Assembly: GCA_028023455.1 (NCBI GenBank)
Contig: JAQFVV010000056.1
Location: forward strand, 1,488,001-1,552,000
DNA from: Epiperipatus broadwayi
Lineage: Eukaryota > Onychophora > Udeonychophora > Euonychophora > Peripatidae
Direction: 5' to 3'
Length of the DNA: 64,000 nucleotides
Shown: piece by piece, positions 52,315 to 63,479 of the stretch
How positions within the stretch are numbered: position 1 is the stretch's first letter
Layout: every line of letters begins with the position of its first letter
Made by a program: the position numbers and the translations under genes
The notes under the pieces: generated by a model
The model's database searches: none
Seen by the model: only the letters and a program-made list of their open reading frames with translations
Told to the model about the DNA's origin: nothing

Positions 52315-52516
52315 GGAGATGATAATCTGGACCAACTGATGAGTGCTGGTTTAGCACCAAATGCTTATATTGATGATTATTTATCTATTCTACATGTGTG
52401 TGGTCATGTGTATCAGTGGTAATGTGGATAGTTGATGGGTAATTGAAAGTCTGAGTTTAAATCCCCTATATTTACAATTAGGCTCCAGGTATGTGAAGAG
52501 TGCCTGTATTTCAAAT
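51378..52516. mobile_element. array of 480-bp monomers: two minus then two plus copies
   Basis: A 1.14-kb insertion flanked by the 16-bp duplication ATTCATTCTCATTATA (51,362-51,377 and 52,517-52,532). Minus-strand units are spaced 484 bp (GGGATTTGAA at 51,385 and 51,869). After a switch near 51,995 the plus-strand units are spaced 479 bp (AGGCTCC at 52,001 and 52,480). The monomer contains GGGTTCAAATCCCC, a good tRNA B box, and a CTGATGA motif. The right arm runs 44 nt beyond the left arm's end. The layout copies that of the hammerhead array at 20 kb although the sequences are unrelated. There is no open frame. Confidence 0.75.
52321..52390 (+). ncRNA. possible second hammerhead type in the 480-bp monomer
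   Basis: CTGATGA (52,336-52,342) is followed by a GTGC/GCAC helix with loop TGGTTTA, as in hammerhead stem II, then CAAATGC here. The unit near 51,985 reads GAAATAC at this place (minus strand), so GAAA is likely ancestral. In that unit ATA/TAT could form stem III with an AUU triplet, and ATAATCT upstream can pair with AGATTAT downstream as distal stem I. Base pairs right next to the core are poor (AA opposite GG). It is a candidate only. Confidence 0.35.
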
Positions 52517-52749
52517 ATTCATTCTCATTATATTTAACTAGTCTTGTTCACCATTTGGTGAGTGATTTTGTCATTTTTTTGTTTTGTTTTATAAACACAT
52601 CTGAATATAATGTACAAGTTAAAACTGACTAAATATATAATAAAAACATTCGTGGTAGTTTTATTTTTATTTGCCTTTTTTTGATTTTTTTTTTCCTAGC
52701 CGTCTTTTATTGAAAACTACAGAAAAGAGTACTTGTAATTTTATATTAA

Positions 52750-53077
52750 ACAAGGCAAAACTCTCCATACAGTAGTGCCACCCTGTGCTAACCAGAGTAA
52801 TCAATGGATGCCAGAAGGCTTGTGCATAAAATCCCTATCTAGTGCCTACTCATCCAATATCCCCAGACTAGTTTCTGGCTTGTAGCCTTCACCAGTGAGG
52901 AGCCTTGGATCTGAGAGCACTGCACCTAGATCTTAGGATCTCTTGGATTTTATGCACAAGCCTTCTGCCATCCATTGATTACTCTGGTTGGCACAGGGTG
53001 GCACTACTGTATGAAGAGTTTTGTCTTGTTTAATAACAATTATGTGCTAGTATGAGATGGTGATCATGTGATGTTTA
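52750..53077. mobile_element. hammerhead-family snap-back insertion
   Basis: Flanked by the 15-bp duplication GTAATTTTATATTAA (52,735-52,749 and 53,078-53,092). The minus arm runs from 52,750 to about 52,947 and a plus arm from about 52,953 to 53,077, both matching the 457-bp monomer. The right arm runs 48 nt past the left arm's end. The minus-strand ribozyme at 52,852-52,910 keeps its stems, GAAA and CTAG, but the core is CTGGTGA, which changes an essential A and should abolish cleavage. Confidence 0.8.
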
Positions 53078-53092
53078 GTAATTTTATATTAA

Positions 53093-54020
53093 CATTATAT
53101 GAAACATTACATTCATGTATATATTGCTTTGGCTTATATATCTGACAACAAGTGAAAAGAGCAATATATAAAACAACAATTACTACAAAATAAAATCAAT
53201 AAATAGTGATTTATTTATGCAATATATATATAAATAAAAAATTGATAATATGAAATATGACATAAAAACAGTATAATTAAGAAAGAAAATTTATAAGCTT
53301 TAATACTAAATGTTCAAAAAATAAATAAAGTAAATTTTAATAACTGAAAAAAATAAAGAAAAAAAACATAAATAATATAAAAAATTCTAAATATTAAATT
53401 CAAATACAATAATTTAAAAATAAATTGAAATAATATTGATGTACTATGAAATCACTGTATCTATGGATTATCTAAAACCATGAGTACCATCGAAAACTAT
53501 ATAATATATATTTGAAATGCACACCTATATATGTAAAGACAGTTTAATATATATGTGTGTGGGCATACATCTATGGTACATTTGAATTTAGAAATAGTGT
53601 ATACACATGAACAAAAATTTAAAGAAAATGAAAATAGAATTCAGTATGGTTGGTATATATTTTCATATATTTACTAATGTTGCACATATTTAAAAATTAC
53701 TTAACCACATTAAAAATTGATCAAACAAAACCATAGAATATTGTGTATTTGAATGTTTGTAATGATGATATTTTAATTGTAATTATATGTTGGATTTCTA
53801 TCATTTAATTTTAATTGTTAAATATTTTAGAAAAAAAAATCAAACTTTTAAATACATTCAACGGATAATAATAATATACTGTACATGTTAAAATATAAAT
53901 AATATTTCAAGTAATATTTTTATATCTTCTTCAGATTTTTGCTGGCCTAACCAGTGATAATATTTGCATGCTAGAAACTTCTGTATAGTAAAAAATTATT
54001 AAACTTGTTTTTCTTGTTTA
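53093..54020. other. AT-rich spacer, nothing identified
   Basis: No open frame, RNA gene or repeat could be recognised between the hammerhead-family insertion and the SINE. Confidence 0.5.
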
Positions 54021-54030
54021 AAAATATACT

Positions 54031-54146
54031 TTTTTTTTTTTTTTCATATGTCATAGCATCGGCCAGGACGCGAACCCACAACCATCTGCAACCAACTACT
54101 TGCTTGCAAGTCGGGTGCGATGACCTCTCGGCTAACAATGCTTGAC
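54031..54146 (-). mobile_element. complete short tRNA-derived SINE
   Basis: On the minus strand an 86-nt tRNA-like head starts GCATTGT (54,140-54,134) and ends CCGATGC, giving an acceptor-like stem of six pairs in seven. It has an A box (TAGCCGAGAGG) and a B box (GGGTTCGCGTCC), with the length of a type II (Leu/Ser-class) tRNA. The anticodon arm does not fold as a normal tRNA, so it is not a functional tRNA gene. A short linker and a poly-A tail (T-run at 54,031-54,044) follow. AAAATATACT occurs at both flanks (54,021-54,030 and 54,147-54,156) as target duplication. Confidence 0.75.
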
Positions 54147-54157
54147 AAAATATACTT

Positions 54158-56027
54158 AATAAGAATTTGCGATGTTTTAAACATAAATGGTTCTCTACTT
54201 AAATAGAACATATATATAAATCTGTACTTACATAAAAAAACATTTCACACGCAAACATCCTTAATAGTTAAATAATACGTTAACTTAATTTATTAATGAG
54301 AAAAAGAGAAAATATTTTATTTATCAACAGTAAACTAATATTGATTCTTTAAATACCATTCTCAAGCATCAAATTAATTTACTTTTTTATCATAACATTT
54401 AAATTTGAAAAATAATTTAAATTGTATGAAGAAAAAAAAAATGGAAAAATGTCATTTATTCATGAGCAGCAGAATAAACTTTATTAATTAGAAAATTATT
54501 AATTATATGGCATTTCAATATTCTTTATAAAAACGTTTTCAATGTGGCAATATTATGTAAATATGGTCATTTATAGTCGATCCACTTAATAATTTGCCGC
54601 GACAAAAGTTTTTTTTTTTTTGTTTTAATTTAGACAATATCTATGAAACACATTAATTATTTAGTATCGGATTATTCCTTTCCATAAATCTATAAAAAAA
54701 AAATCATTCTTTTTTCTTTTTGAATAATTTCATTTATTTATTATTTAAACTCTAGGCTTTTTTTAGCCTTTATTTTTCATTTATTCAAATGTTTTTATAA
54801 ATATTGGACTTGAAAAGCCAGAAGAAGAATTGATATTTTTTTTTCCTTTTGTTATTTTTAAAATATATTTCTGTCTTTACAGACATTTAAAAATAAAAGT
54901 CTTAACATAGCATTGAAGTTCATAAAGGACGTGCTTATAAAGAAATTTTAATAACAGCAAATATTTATTTTTTTACATTTATTCTAATGGAGAGTAATCG
55001 ATCATTAATAGAGAGAATGAAAAGTAGAAGATAGTTTGAGTTTTTACCTTAGTGGATGGCTGCGATTGGTGAATTTGCATAAGGACTGAATATTCTTTTC
55101 GTTTATCAAATGTAATTTTGTTTCACATAACTTTTTACATAAACCCTAATAAACAACATTATATTAATAATTAGTTGATAATATATCTACACATACAATC
55201 CGTATTAGTTGCTAATATATCTATACGTACAATTCATAGTGACACGTAATTCCTACATGTATGTATGAGTCACACACACACACCCCTCTTCATGGTCTGA
55301 GCATTATTAGAATCATGTTTTATTTTTTTTTATTTTTTTGCCTCCATGGTCATATGATTATTTGAGATCAATGCTGTATCGTTATTTAGGTCTTATGGGC
55401 TGATTACTTGAAGGAAAAATTCTAAATTTGTTTACATTATGAAAAAAAAGTTAACCTGCGCTCGATTTTCCTGATTGTGAGCATGTTGGTGGATGTATTA
55501 ACCACGACACTTAATTATCTTTATATATATATATCATCATAATCTGAAATAAAGTTACTCATAATTTTTTTATCTGTAGCATTTCATTTTTTAAAATAAC
55601 ATGTATTTTTCATACATATTTATCAAGTTCATTTTGTTAATCATTATTGATGTATAAAACTGTATAATTACTTCCTTGGCAGTTTATCAGTTAGGAAATA
55701 TTTTATAATTACAACAGATGGAATAATTTATTTTTGATTGCTGCTTGCTGGCTTGATACACACTGTCATTAAATACCACCAAACAGCAAATATGGAGAAG
55801 AAAAGCAATAATTTGTTATTTAGCTTTGTTTTTCTTCTCATTTTGTATTGTATTAAATTATAAAAATTATTGGATTATCATCACTAGTATGTGTAAGAAA
55901 GTTTACATTATTAATAACAATTTTGTACTAAACTTTTCTTTATATATATATAAAATTTAGATCAATTAATATAAAAAAATAATTTATACTTTCATTTTAT
56001 GAAATGAAATAAATCATAAATGGTAAG
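54158..56027. other. AT-rich interval without identifiable genes
   Basis: It contains a short (CA)n near 55,270-55,284 and several homopolymers. I recognised no exon or repeat copy. Confidence 0.5.
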
Positions 56028-57850
56028 CTAAGATACAGCTGAAGAGAAGTTTATGAATTCTAAAAACCAAAAACACTATTAAAACTAAGCACTGTTGAGA
56101 TCTTAATTTACTGCTCTCATATTCATAGCTGGGGAATGTTATAAGTAGTTGAAAACAGGTCAGGTTTGTATATGTATAACAAAAGATATTTTAAATTTAT
56201 GTTAAATATAAGCACGTTGTCAAAATCAGAGATTCCATGTTTTTGGAGAGGGTGAAGGTTGTAAAGGTTGATGGAGTGTGCAGAGTTTGCTATACAACAT
56301 GTCTCTCTGATCTTCCACCTGGAGTCATCTCTCTCAATATATCAATCCTTGCAGAGGATGAGATGAAGAGCTGTCCTGTGGATTTCTGATGCTCGAAAAA
56401 GAACCAAGTTACACTCTGGCTTGGCTGTGGCTTTTTTTATATATGCATATTGGTGCTGCAATACATGTGTGGACAAATACCCAAAATTCCCCATAATAAA
56501 TAGATTTTCATTTCGTCTGGGGGCATTGGATTCCATATATACCATGCAAGGGATGAGATCAGGTTTGACTCTGTCTTTTGAATTGTTCAAGAGTCTATTG
56601 GTAGAAGAGGAGTGCAAAAAGTGTGGCAGTAAGTTGGGGGAAAATATTTTATTGACTGTTTTGGTGAGTATAGGGATATATGGTAGAAGTAACCATGGCC
56701 TGTCATCAGAGGGGTAGTTAGAATTAAGCTTACTGTAAAATTTACTTTATTTTTATATTTAAAAGGCAGTGTTTAATTCCAACAGAAGTGAGATCTTTGA
56801 TATACGATTCTATGTTATCTTTTTGGGTGGATTCATATTTACATAGAGAGTAATTTCAAAGTAGAATTGAAAGGCTGGCTAGTTTGTGACAACAAGGTAT
56901 AGTTGATTCTGGATACATAAAGCTGTGGACTTTCTATTGTTTTAATATACATGGAATAATGAATATGGAGTAGGTCATGGTGCATTAGTAGATTGAGGTA
57001 TTTAAGATATTGATGTGTCTTCCACTGTAAATCATAGTGCTGATTAACTTTGAAGATTTGTTTTAATATTTTGAATAACAAGTTCTGGTTCTGTGATGAA
57101 GATGTCATCCATGCAGCATGTGTATATAAGGCCTAGTGTTTGTTCATTATATGGTGGGATAACTTATTTTTTAAATGGTTGAGATATAAGCTGGAAATGA
57201 CACCACTAAGCAAAGGCCAACCATCGGATATCCTGTAATCATGGTCATTAAATGTAGCTGTGATATTGTTGTTGAAGTCCATGTGTGGCTAAGAATAGTT
57301 TTGTCTAACTAGTTTGCTTTTGATTATTTTAATAGATAGTGTCTTGTTGATACAACCATAAAGCTATAAGACATCCAGTGAAGCTGTTTTATATGAGGAG
57401 CTCATTTTGGATTGTTTGCTATTGGCTATGAAAAATAACAACTTAATGATATAGGCACAAAATTCTAGATGATTAGTCAGTAATTGGTTAATCTTTTTTA
57501 ATGGGAGCCCCCAAAATCCAGTATGATCCTGAGAGGAGTCTTGGGTGTCTTAGCATTGGAAAACATGCAGAGGGGGAGTGGCTGCAGATGGGTATATTTT
57601 ATATTATTCCCTCTTAGTGAATGCTTTGCTGCCATGTTTATGTAAAAATTTGCTAACAAATTTATCTTTGTTATATTTTATATTGAAGGTGGAAATTGGA
57701 ATTAATTTTCAATTACTTAATTGCAGATGCCTTTTGTGTAAGAACTCAGGCTTGTTTATAATAACAAATCTATTGCCTTTATCTTCTTTTATGCAAATTA
57801 AGGCATTATCAGAGAGGAATTGTTTAGCAATATTGATGTTTATATTATTA
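56028..57850 (-). pseudogene. Penelope-like element copy A (RT plus GIY-YIG remnants)
   Basis: Minus strand. RT catalytic motif CCMDDIFIT at 57,118-57,092, with 'IYT' just before it and 'EPELVIQNI' after it. Further upstream is an RT motif-4 remnant near 57,215 ('GWPLLSGVISSLYL', from GxPMGSPLS). The GIY-YIG remnant lies at about 56,560-56,400: IPCMVYMESNAP, LFIMG, then STHVLQHQYAYIKKATAKPE. Stops and frame changes make it inactive. It abuts copy B head to head near 57,850. Confidence 0.7.
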
Positions 57851-59235
57851 GTCATGCACAGAAATTATTGTAGCATTCCTCTGCTGACTTAACAACAATA
57901 TCATAGTTATATTTAATTGCCAAGATTACAAAGTGTCTGTTGGCCCATGGGTCCCCCTCTTAACCATTGTCATTTTCAGCTTATATCTTAATTATTTTGA
58001 AAGAATAGTCATCCCATTACATATTGAACTAACACTAGGCCTTACATACACATACTATGAGCCATTTTGAAAAAATAATCATTCTACCACATATTGAACA
58101 AACAGTAGGCCTTATTTACATATGCTACAAGGATTACATGTTCATCACAGTAGCAAAACTAGCTATTCAAGATATTATTAAAACAAAACTTGGAAAACAA
58201 ATCAGTGCTATAACTCACAGTGGAATGGCAAGACTTGCATGAACATTTTTAATTCTTTGATCTATTAATACATTGTGACATGTTCCATCTTGATTAGTCC
58301 ATGTACATTAAACCAATACAAGTCCACAGCTTTATGGATTCAGAATTGACTACACCTCATTCTCACAAACTAGTCAGCCTCTAATCCTTTCTATTTTGAA
58401 ATAATTTTCTATGTAAATATGAATCCACCTAAAAAGCTATCATAGAATCATATATCAAAGATCTCACTTCTGTTGGATTTAAGCATCACCTTTTAAATAT
58501 TAAAATAAAGCAATTTTACAGTAAGCTTAATTATGACCCCCTCCCTCTGATAAGAGGTCACAGTTATTTCTACTATATAATCCTACAAACAACAAAACAA
58601 TCAGTAAAAGACATTCCCCCTCTTACAACATTTCTTTTCACACAGCCCTCTACAAATTCAAAAGTCAGACTCGAACCTGATCTCACCCCTTGCACGGTAT
58701 ATGGAATTCAATACCCCAGACAGGATACAAATCTATTTATTATGGTGAATCCTGGGTGTCTTTGTCCACATGAGTGTTCCAGCACTAATATGCCTACAAA
58801 AAAGCCACAGCCAAACCAGAGTTTAGCTTGTTCTTTTTCAAGCATCAGAAAATCCATAGAATATGTTCTTATCCTATCCTTTGCAGCCATTCAATATATC
58901 AAGGGAAATGACTCCAGGTGGAGATCAGCAAGGCATACTATACAGTTAACTCTGCTCAATTCATCAACCATAGAAGATTCATCCTTCTCTCTCTCCAGAA
59001 AATGGATTCTCTGATTTTAGCAACATACTTTTTCTTTATATACATTTAAATATCATCTGTTCTTACATACACAAACTCACGCATCTTTTCCCTTATGTTA
59101 TAACATTCTCCAGCTATGATTATGAGAACAGTAAAATAAGCTCTTGAAAGTGCTTATCCTCAATTGTGTTTTTGTTTTTCATATTCAAAACGTTATTTTC
59201 AACTGCATCTTAGTGCACTAAATGAATTATTAACA
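57851..59235 (+). pseudogene. Penelope-like element copy B (RT plus GIY-YIG remnants)
   Basis: Plus strand. It starts inside the RT. A tandem duplication of about 67 bp (near 57,985-58,050 and 58,060-58,125) covers the 'YLxHFEK...HIEQ' segment. The catalytic box is mutated to YKDYMFIT (58,126-58,149), so both key aspartates are not retained in place. The endonuclease remnant at about 58,680-58,880 reads VYGIQ and, in other frames, YYGESWVSLSTRVFQH, then ATAKPE. 3' sequence continues to about 59,235 and parallels the far end of copy A. Confidence 0.7.
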
Positions 59236-59439
59236 GTTATTTTTTTACATATATAATAGATTATAAACTAATCATAAACCTTGGATTACCTATCCAGACA
59301 ATGATCCAATGCCTCAAATTCTTTCAATCATGTCTTTGACTCAAGATCACCCCCAATTGCTGTCCACTGAAAATTAACCTCTCTACATTTAATCATGAAA
59401 GGATTAAACCTTAACTTGAAATAAAGCTGCTGAAAACAG

Positions 59440-61042
59440 TTATAAGGGGTTTTAAGTGAGATCTTCAAAAAGTCAATAAACAATTTACTAAAATCACTGT
59501 GCATAGAGGCATTAAGGATTTAATAACAAAGTACAATAAGATATTTCCTAAATTAAAAAAGAAATTCCTCCACAACATCAAATTTCTTGTTCACAAACAG
59601 GATGTTCCTCTTCCCCATGAGCAAAATACAAAAGTATTTGTTAACCTTTCTTCTAAAACTCACCCACCATCTGTCAAAATTATTAGAATTAGGACTAAGA
59701 TATATTCATGACCACTGGAAACACCAAGTGATGTTAGAATTGATTGCATACATTGAAGCAGGTCTTATACACAACCCTGATAAAGAGAAATTAATTTTGA
59801 AGCTTGTTAGATATACCTAGAACAAATCTTTAGAATTCTCGGACCCCAACTGGTATACAAACATTATATTGCTAAACATTTCCTCTCTAATAATGTCTTA
59901 TTTTGCTTGAAAGAGGATAAAAGTAACAGATTTGTTATTATGAACAAGTCTGATTTCTTAAATAAAATGCAGCTGCAAAAATTCACTCCAATTCTCATCT
60001 TCATTATAAAATATAATAAAAATAAATTTGTTAGCAAAAATTTTATGTAAACATTGCAGCAGAGCATTCTCTAAGTGGGCATTTTATAGGTCACCACCCC
60101 CCTCCTGAACTTAAGCCTCATAAACTGGACACTCAGACAGGCTAGATTTTGGGGACTACCATTACTTTGAAACAGCCAAAATGATTAATCAATGGCTGAG
60201 TGATCATTTAGGATTTGGTGCCTATATTGTTAAGTCTTGCCAAGCATTCCAAAAAATACAAAATAGCTTCATTGGATGTCTCAGAACTTTATGGTTCTAT
60301 CAAAATGAGACTATTTATTAATATAGTCAAAAGCAAATTAGTTAGACAAAACTTAATATAATCAAAAGCAAATTAGTTAAACTATTCTAAGCCAAACATG
60401 GACTTTATTATAGAATTCCTCTCCTGGCTTAACAACAATATCATAGCTATATTTAATGACCTAGATTACAAAATGTCTGATGGATGACCCATGTGTCTCC
60501 CTCTCAGCAGAGTCATTTCCAGCTCATATCTTGACCATTTTGAAAAAAATGGTCATCCCTCCATATATTGAACAAACATCAGGCCTTATATACAAATGCT
60601 ACATGGATGATATCTTCATCACAGTACCATAACTGGCTATTCAAGATATCAAAACAAATCTTTAAATTCAGTCAGCACTATGACTCATAGCAGAATGGAA
60701 AAACTCACATCAATATCTTAAATACTTTGATCTATTAAGACATAATGAAACACCCCACCTTGAATATTTCATGTACATTAAACAGTAGGAAATCTTGTAG
60801 CTTTATGCATCCATAATTGACTACACCTCATTCTCACAAACTAGCTGGCCTCTAATCATTTCTATTTTGAAATTATTCCCTATATAAATATGAATCCACC
60901 CAAAAAGCTAACATAGAATTATTAAACCTTGCCTTTTAAATAAGAAATAAAGCAATTTTACCGTAAGCTTAATTGTAATACCCCTTTTCCCTCTGACAAT
61001 AGACTACAGTCACTTCTACCATATATATCTACACTGACCAAA
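59440..61042 (+). pseudogene. Penelope-like element copy C (RT remnant)
   Basis: Plus strand, in tandem with copy B. It extends further 5' than B ('aagtcaataaac...' onward, overlapping A's upstream part at 59,870-60,070). A stop-interrupted G*PMCLPLS-type motif lies near 60,480-60,520 and an intact RT box YMDDIFIT at 60,600-60,623, followed by SxYLxHFEK-family context. Many frameshifts and stops. It is cut at about 61,042 by the hammerhead-family insertion, and no GIY-YIG part is seen beyond it. Confidence 0.7.
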
Positions 61043-61688
61043 ACAGGCAAAATCTCCATACAGTAGTGCCACTCAGTGCAAGCCACAGTAATCAATGGAT
61101 GCCAGAAGGCTTAAGCATAAAATCCTGATTGGGTGCCTATTCATCCAATATCCCCGCATTAATTTCTAGCTTGTGACTTTTATCAATGAGGAGCCTTGGA
61201 TCTAAGAACACTGTACCTAGATCTTAGAATCTAATGCAACCCTTTAACAGCCACCTTTTATCTCTACTTAACTACAAAACTATGTCTAAAATTTGAAAAC
61301 ACAATAATATTTGTAATCCAAGCTCATGAGCATATAGGTCTGAACTCAGTTCAGTATCCATACACTTTTGGTGTCTTTGGTTCTTTCACAACCATAGACA
61401 CCACTATCCTATTAGGCAGGATTGGTATTAAACTACTAAACATCACATGATCACAATTTTTTATGTTTGTTCATAACTGTTATTAAAACAGGAAAAACTC
61501 TTCATTCAATAGTAACTAGAAATTAGTTTGGGGATATTGCATGAGTAGGCACTACATATAAATTTTATGCACAAGCCTTCTGGTATCCATTCATTATTCT
61601 GGCTTGCACTGAGTGGCACTATTGTATGGAAAGCTTTGCCTGTTTTAATAACAGTTATGAGCAAGCATAAGAACTGATGATCATGTCA
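61043..61688. mobile_element. old hammerhead-family snap-back insertion
   Basis: The minus arm, 61,043 to about 61,510, carries a dead ribozyme (61,143-61,201) whose core reads TTGATAA. The plus arm, about 61,512 to 61,688, starts in mid-ribozyme (GAAATTAG then TTTGGGGATATTG). Both match the 457-bp monomer with more decay than at 20 kb. The right arm runs about 42 nt past the left end. It sits at the 3' end of PLE copy C. A weak flanking match (CCAAAACAG / CACAACAG) may be the worn target duplication. Confidence 0.65.
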
Positions 61689-61730
61689 CAACAGCAATAT
61701 GTATACAAAAAAAACTGTAGCTTGTTTATA

Positions 61731-62213
61731 CATATAGTTTGGGTGAAAAAGATAGAGTGTTCCGTTCTATTTTTTAAAAAGACTTTATCTTGCATTTGGA
61801 AAGAAGAGTATTCATAATAATTAGCATTCAATCTGAAAAGCGCATGTGCAGTGGAATTAAGCTATAGTTATAATATCACATTATATTAATTAAATATAAA
61901 CATCATGCTATATAAAATGAATATTGACATATGTTTGAAGTTTTCATTTAATAATGACACATCATAAATAGTAAAAATTTCACAAGCATCATCAACAAAA
62001 GACAGTTTATAAGTAATTTAAAGTGATCAATTAAATCTTCATGCTCTCAGTTCCAAATGCTTCCGATTTGCCTATACATATAGTTTGAGTGAAAAAGATG
62101 GAGCAGTCCATTCTATCTTTTAAAAAGACTTTATCTTGTGTTTGGAAAAGACAGTATTCATTATAATTAACATTCGATCTGTAAAGCATGTGCATGGAGT
62201 AAACTACAGTTAT
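61731..62213. repeat. pair of direct repeats, about 140 bp each
   Basis: 61,731-61,872 and 62,077-62,213 share CATATAGTTTGNGTGAAAAA, TTTTAAAAAGACTTTATCTTG and a following 'cattc(a/g)atctg(a/t)aaagc' block, about 80-85% alike. They are 346 bp apart, so they may be neighbouring monomers of another tandem family. No ribozyme core seen. Confidence 0.75.
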
Positions 62214-62942
62214 TATTAATTATTAAATTAATCCATATTTTTAACCAAATACAACAAGTATGTGTAGACATAATGTAAAATTGATCATACCAACCTTATA
62301 ATTTCGAAAAACTTATTAAGTATGAATTATATTACAATATATACCATAACCATATGAAATAAAACATATTAATTTTACAATTAATAGGATTTTTTCTTAC
62401 CAGAACGAAAGTCTGATGTTGCATGTTTGCTTTGTTTTATGTAGTTAGAAAAAACTTGGAGATAAGTAAAAATAAGTGTTTACATTTCATTTCCTGACAT
62501 TGTTATTGGATCTACACTTGATCATGTGAGGTCCTTACAGGCTCTTGAAATTGATACAAATCTATATCTATTTGCATCAAAGTAACTTTTACCATCAGCA
62601 AATGAACATGGAAACATGTTTAAAGAAAATACAGATTTTATTATTTCAAGATACTAAGTTTGAAATAATTTTAATTATTAAGGAGAATTTTATTAGATTG
62701 GTCAAAATACATACACTAGAAAGTAAAAAGAATAGTAACATAAATAAATAAAATTTGTTGATTATTTCAAATGTAAAAGAAATATTGATTTTTAAATAAG
62801 ATAAATACTAACATTTTCACGATCGTATCATTAGAATGTTTGAGAAATTTAATAAATAAATCTCTCTCATTTAGATTTTTTATCCATCCACCAACATATT
62901 GAATCCAAGTGGGATTGTAATAGATCCAGTGATGTGCCTCTC

Positions 62943-63016
62943 ATCTTTTTCAATATTTTAACTTTGGCTTCAAGCCATGATCTTTTTCAATATTTTAACT
63001 TTGGCTTCAAGCCATG
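62943..63016. repeat. 37-bp perfect tandem duplication
   Basis: Two exact units (62,943-62,979 and 62,980-63,016) containing TTTAACTTTGGCTTCAAGCC. A recent local duplication. Confidence 0.9.
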
Positions 63017-63479
63017 ATCTTTCAATTGACTGGATATGATTGCCTGTCATCAGATTAACATAGTTTTGTTGGTGATTGGTGATGAAATAGAAACCCTCTA
63101 TCGCTGAGGTCTACATATCTGAGTGAATGACAGAGCTATTTGTGCATTCCCTTTCAATAATGGAAATCAAGGTAGCTTTATTTCTACATGGCATTGAAAT
63201 GTATTGACAATCAGAATTTTTTTTTTAATCCAAAAACCCAGGGTTCATCAATTTTGGCCCATGGTTCATTTTATTAATTGGGGTTGCTGTTTTATAATTA
63301 CTTGTTCATGAATTATCGCTGCTTAGCAGTTTTTCTTATTTTTTCAGCAGGCAAATAGCACTTCATCTATTTGAATAAGTTCTTGTTCTGTCCCTATCAA
63401 CTGTCCTCTCATTTCAACAGATACAGCTTGGGAATAGATTTCCCTATAAAAAAATTTTATATATATATTTTTTTTTTTT

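Noticed and set aside
54055-54146. Functional tRNA gene on the minus strand
   Set aside because: A and B boxes and an acceptor-like stem exist, but the anticodon arm does not form, and a poly-A tail plus target duplications show a SINE.
56342-56717. Overlapping opposite-strand genes of 91 and 98 codons
   Set aside because: Only the minus-strand reading has meaning, as a GIY-YIG remnant of PLE copy A; the plus-strand frame is its shadow.
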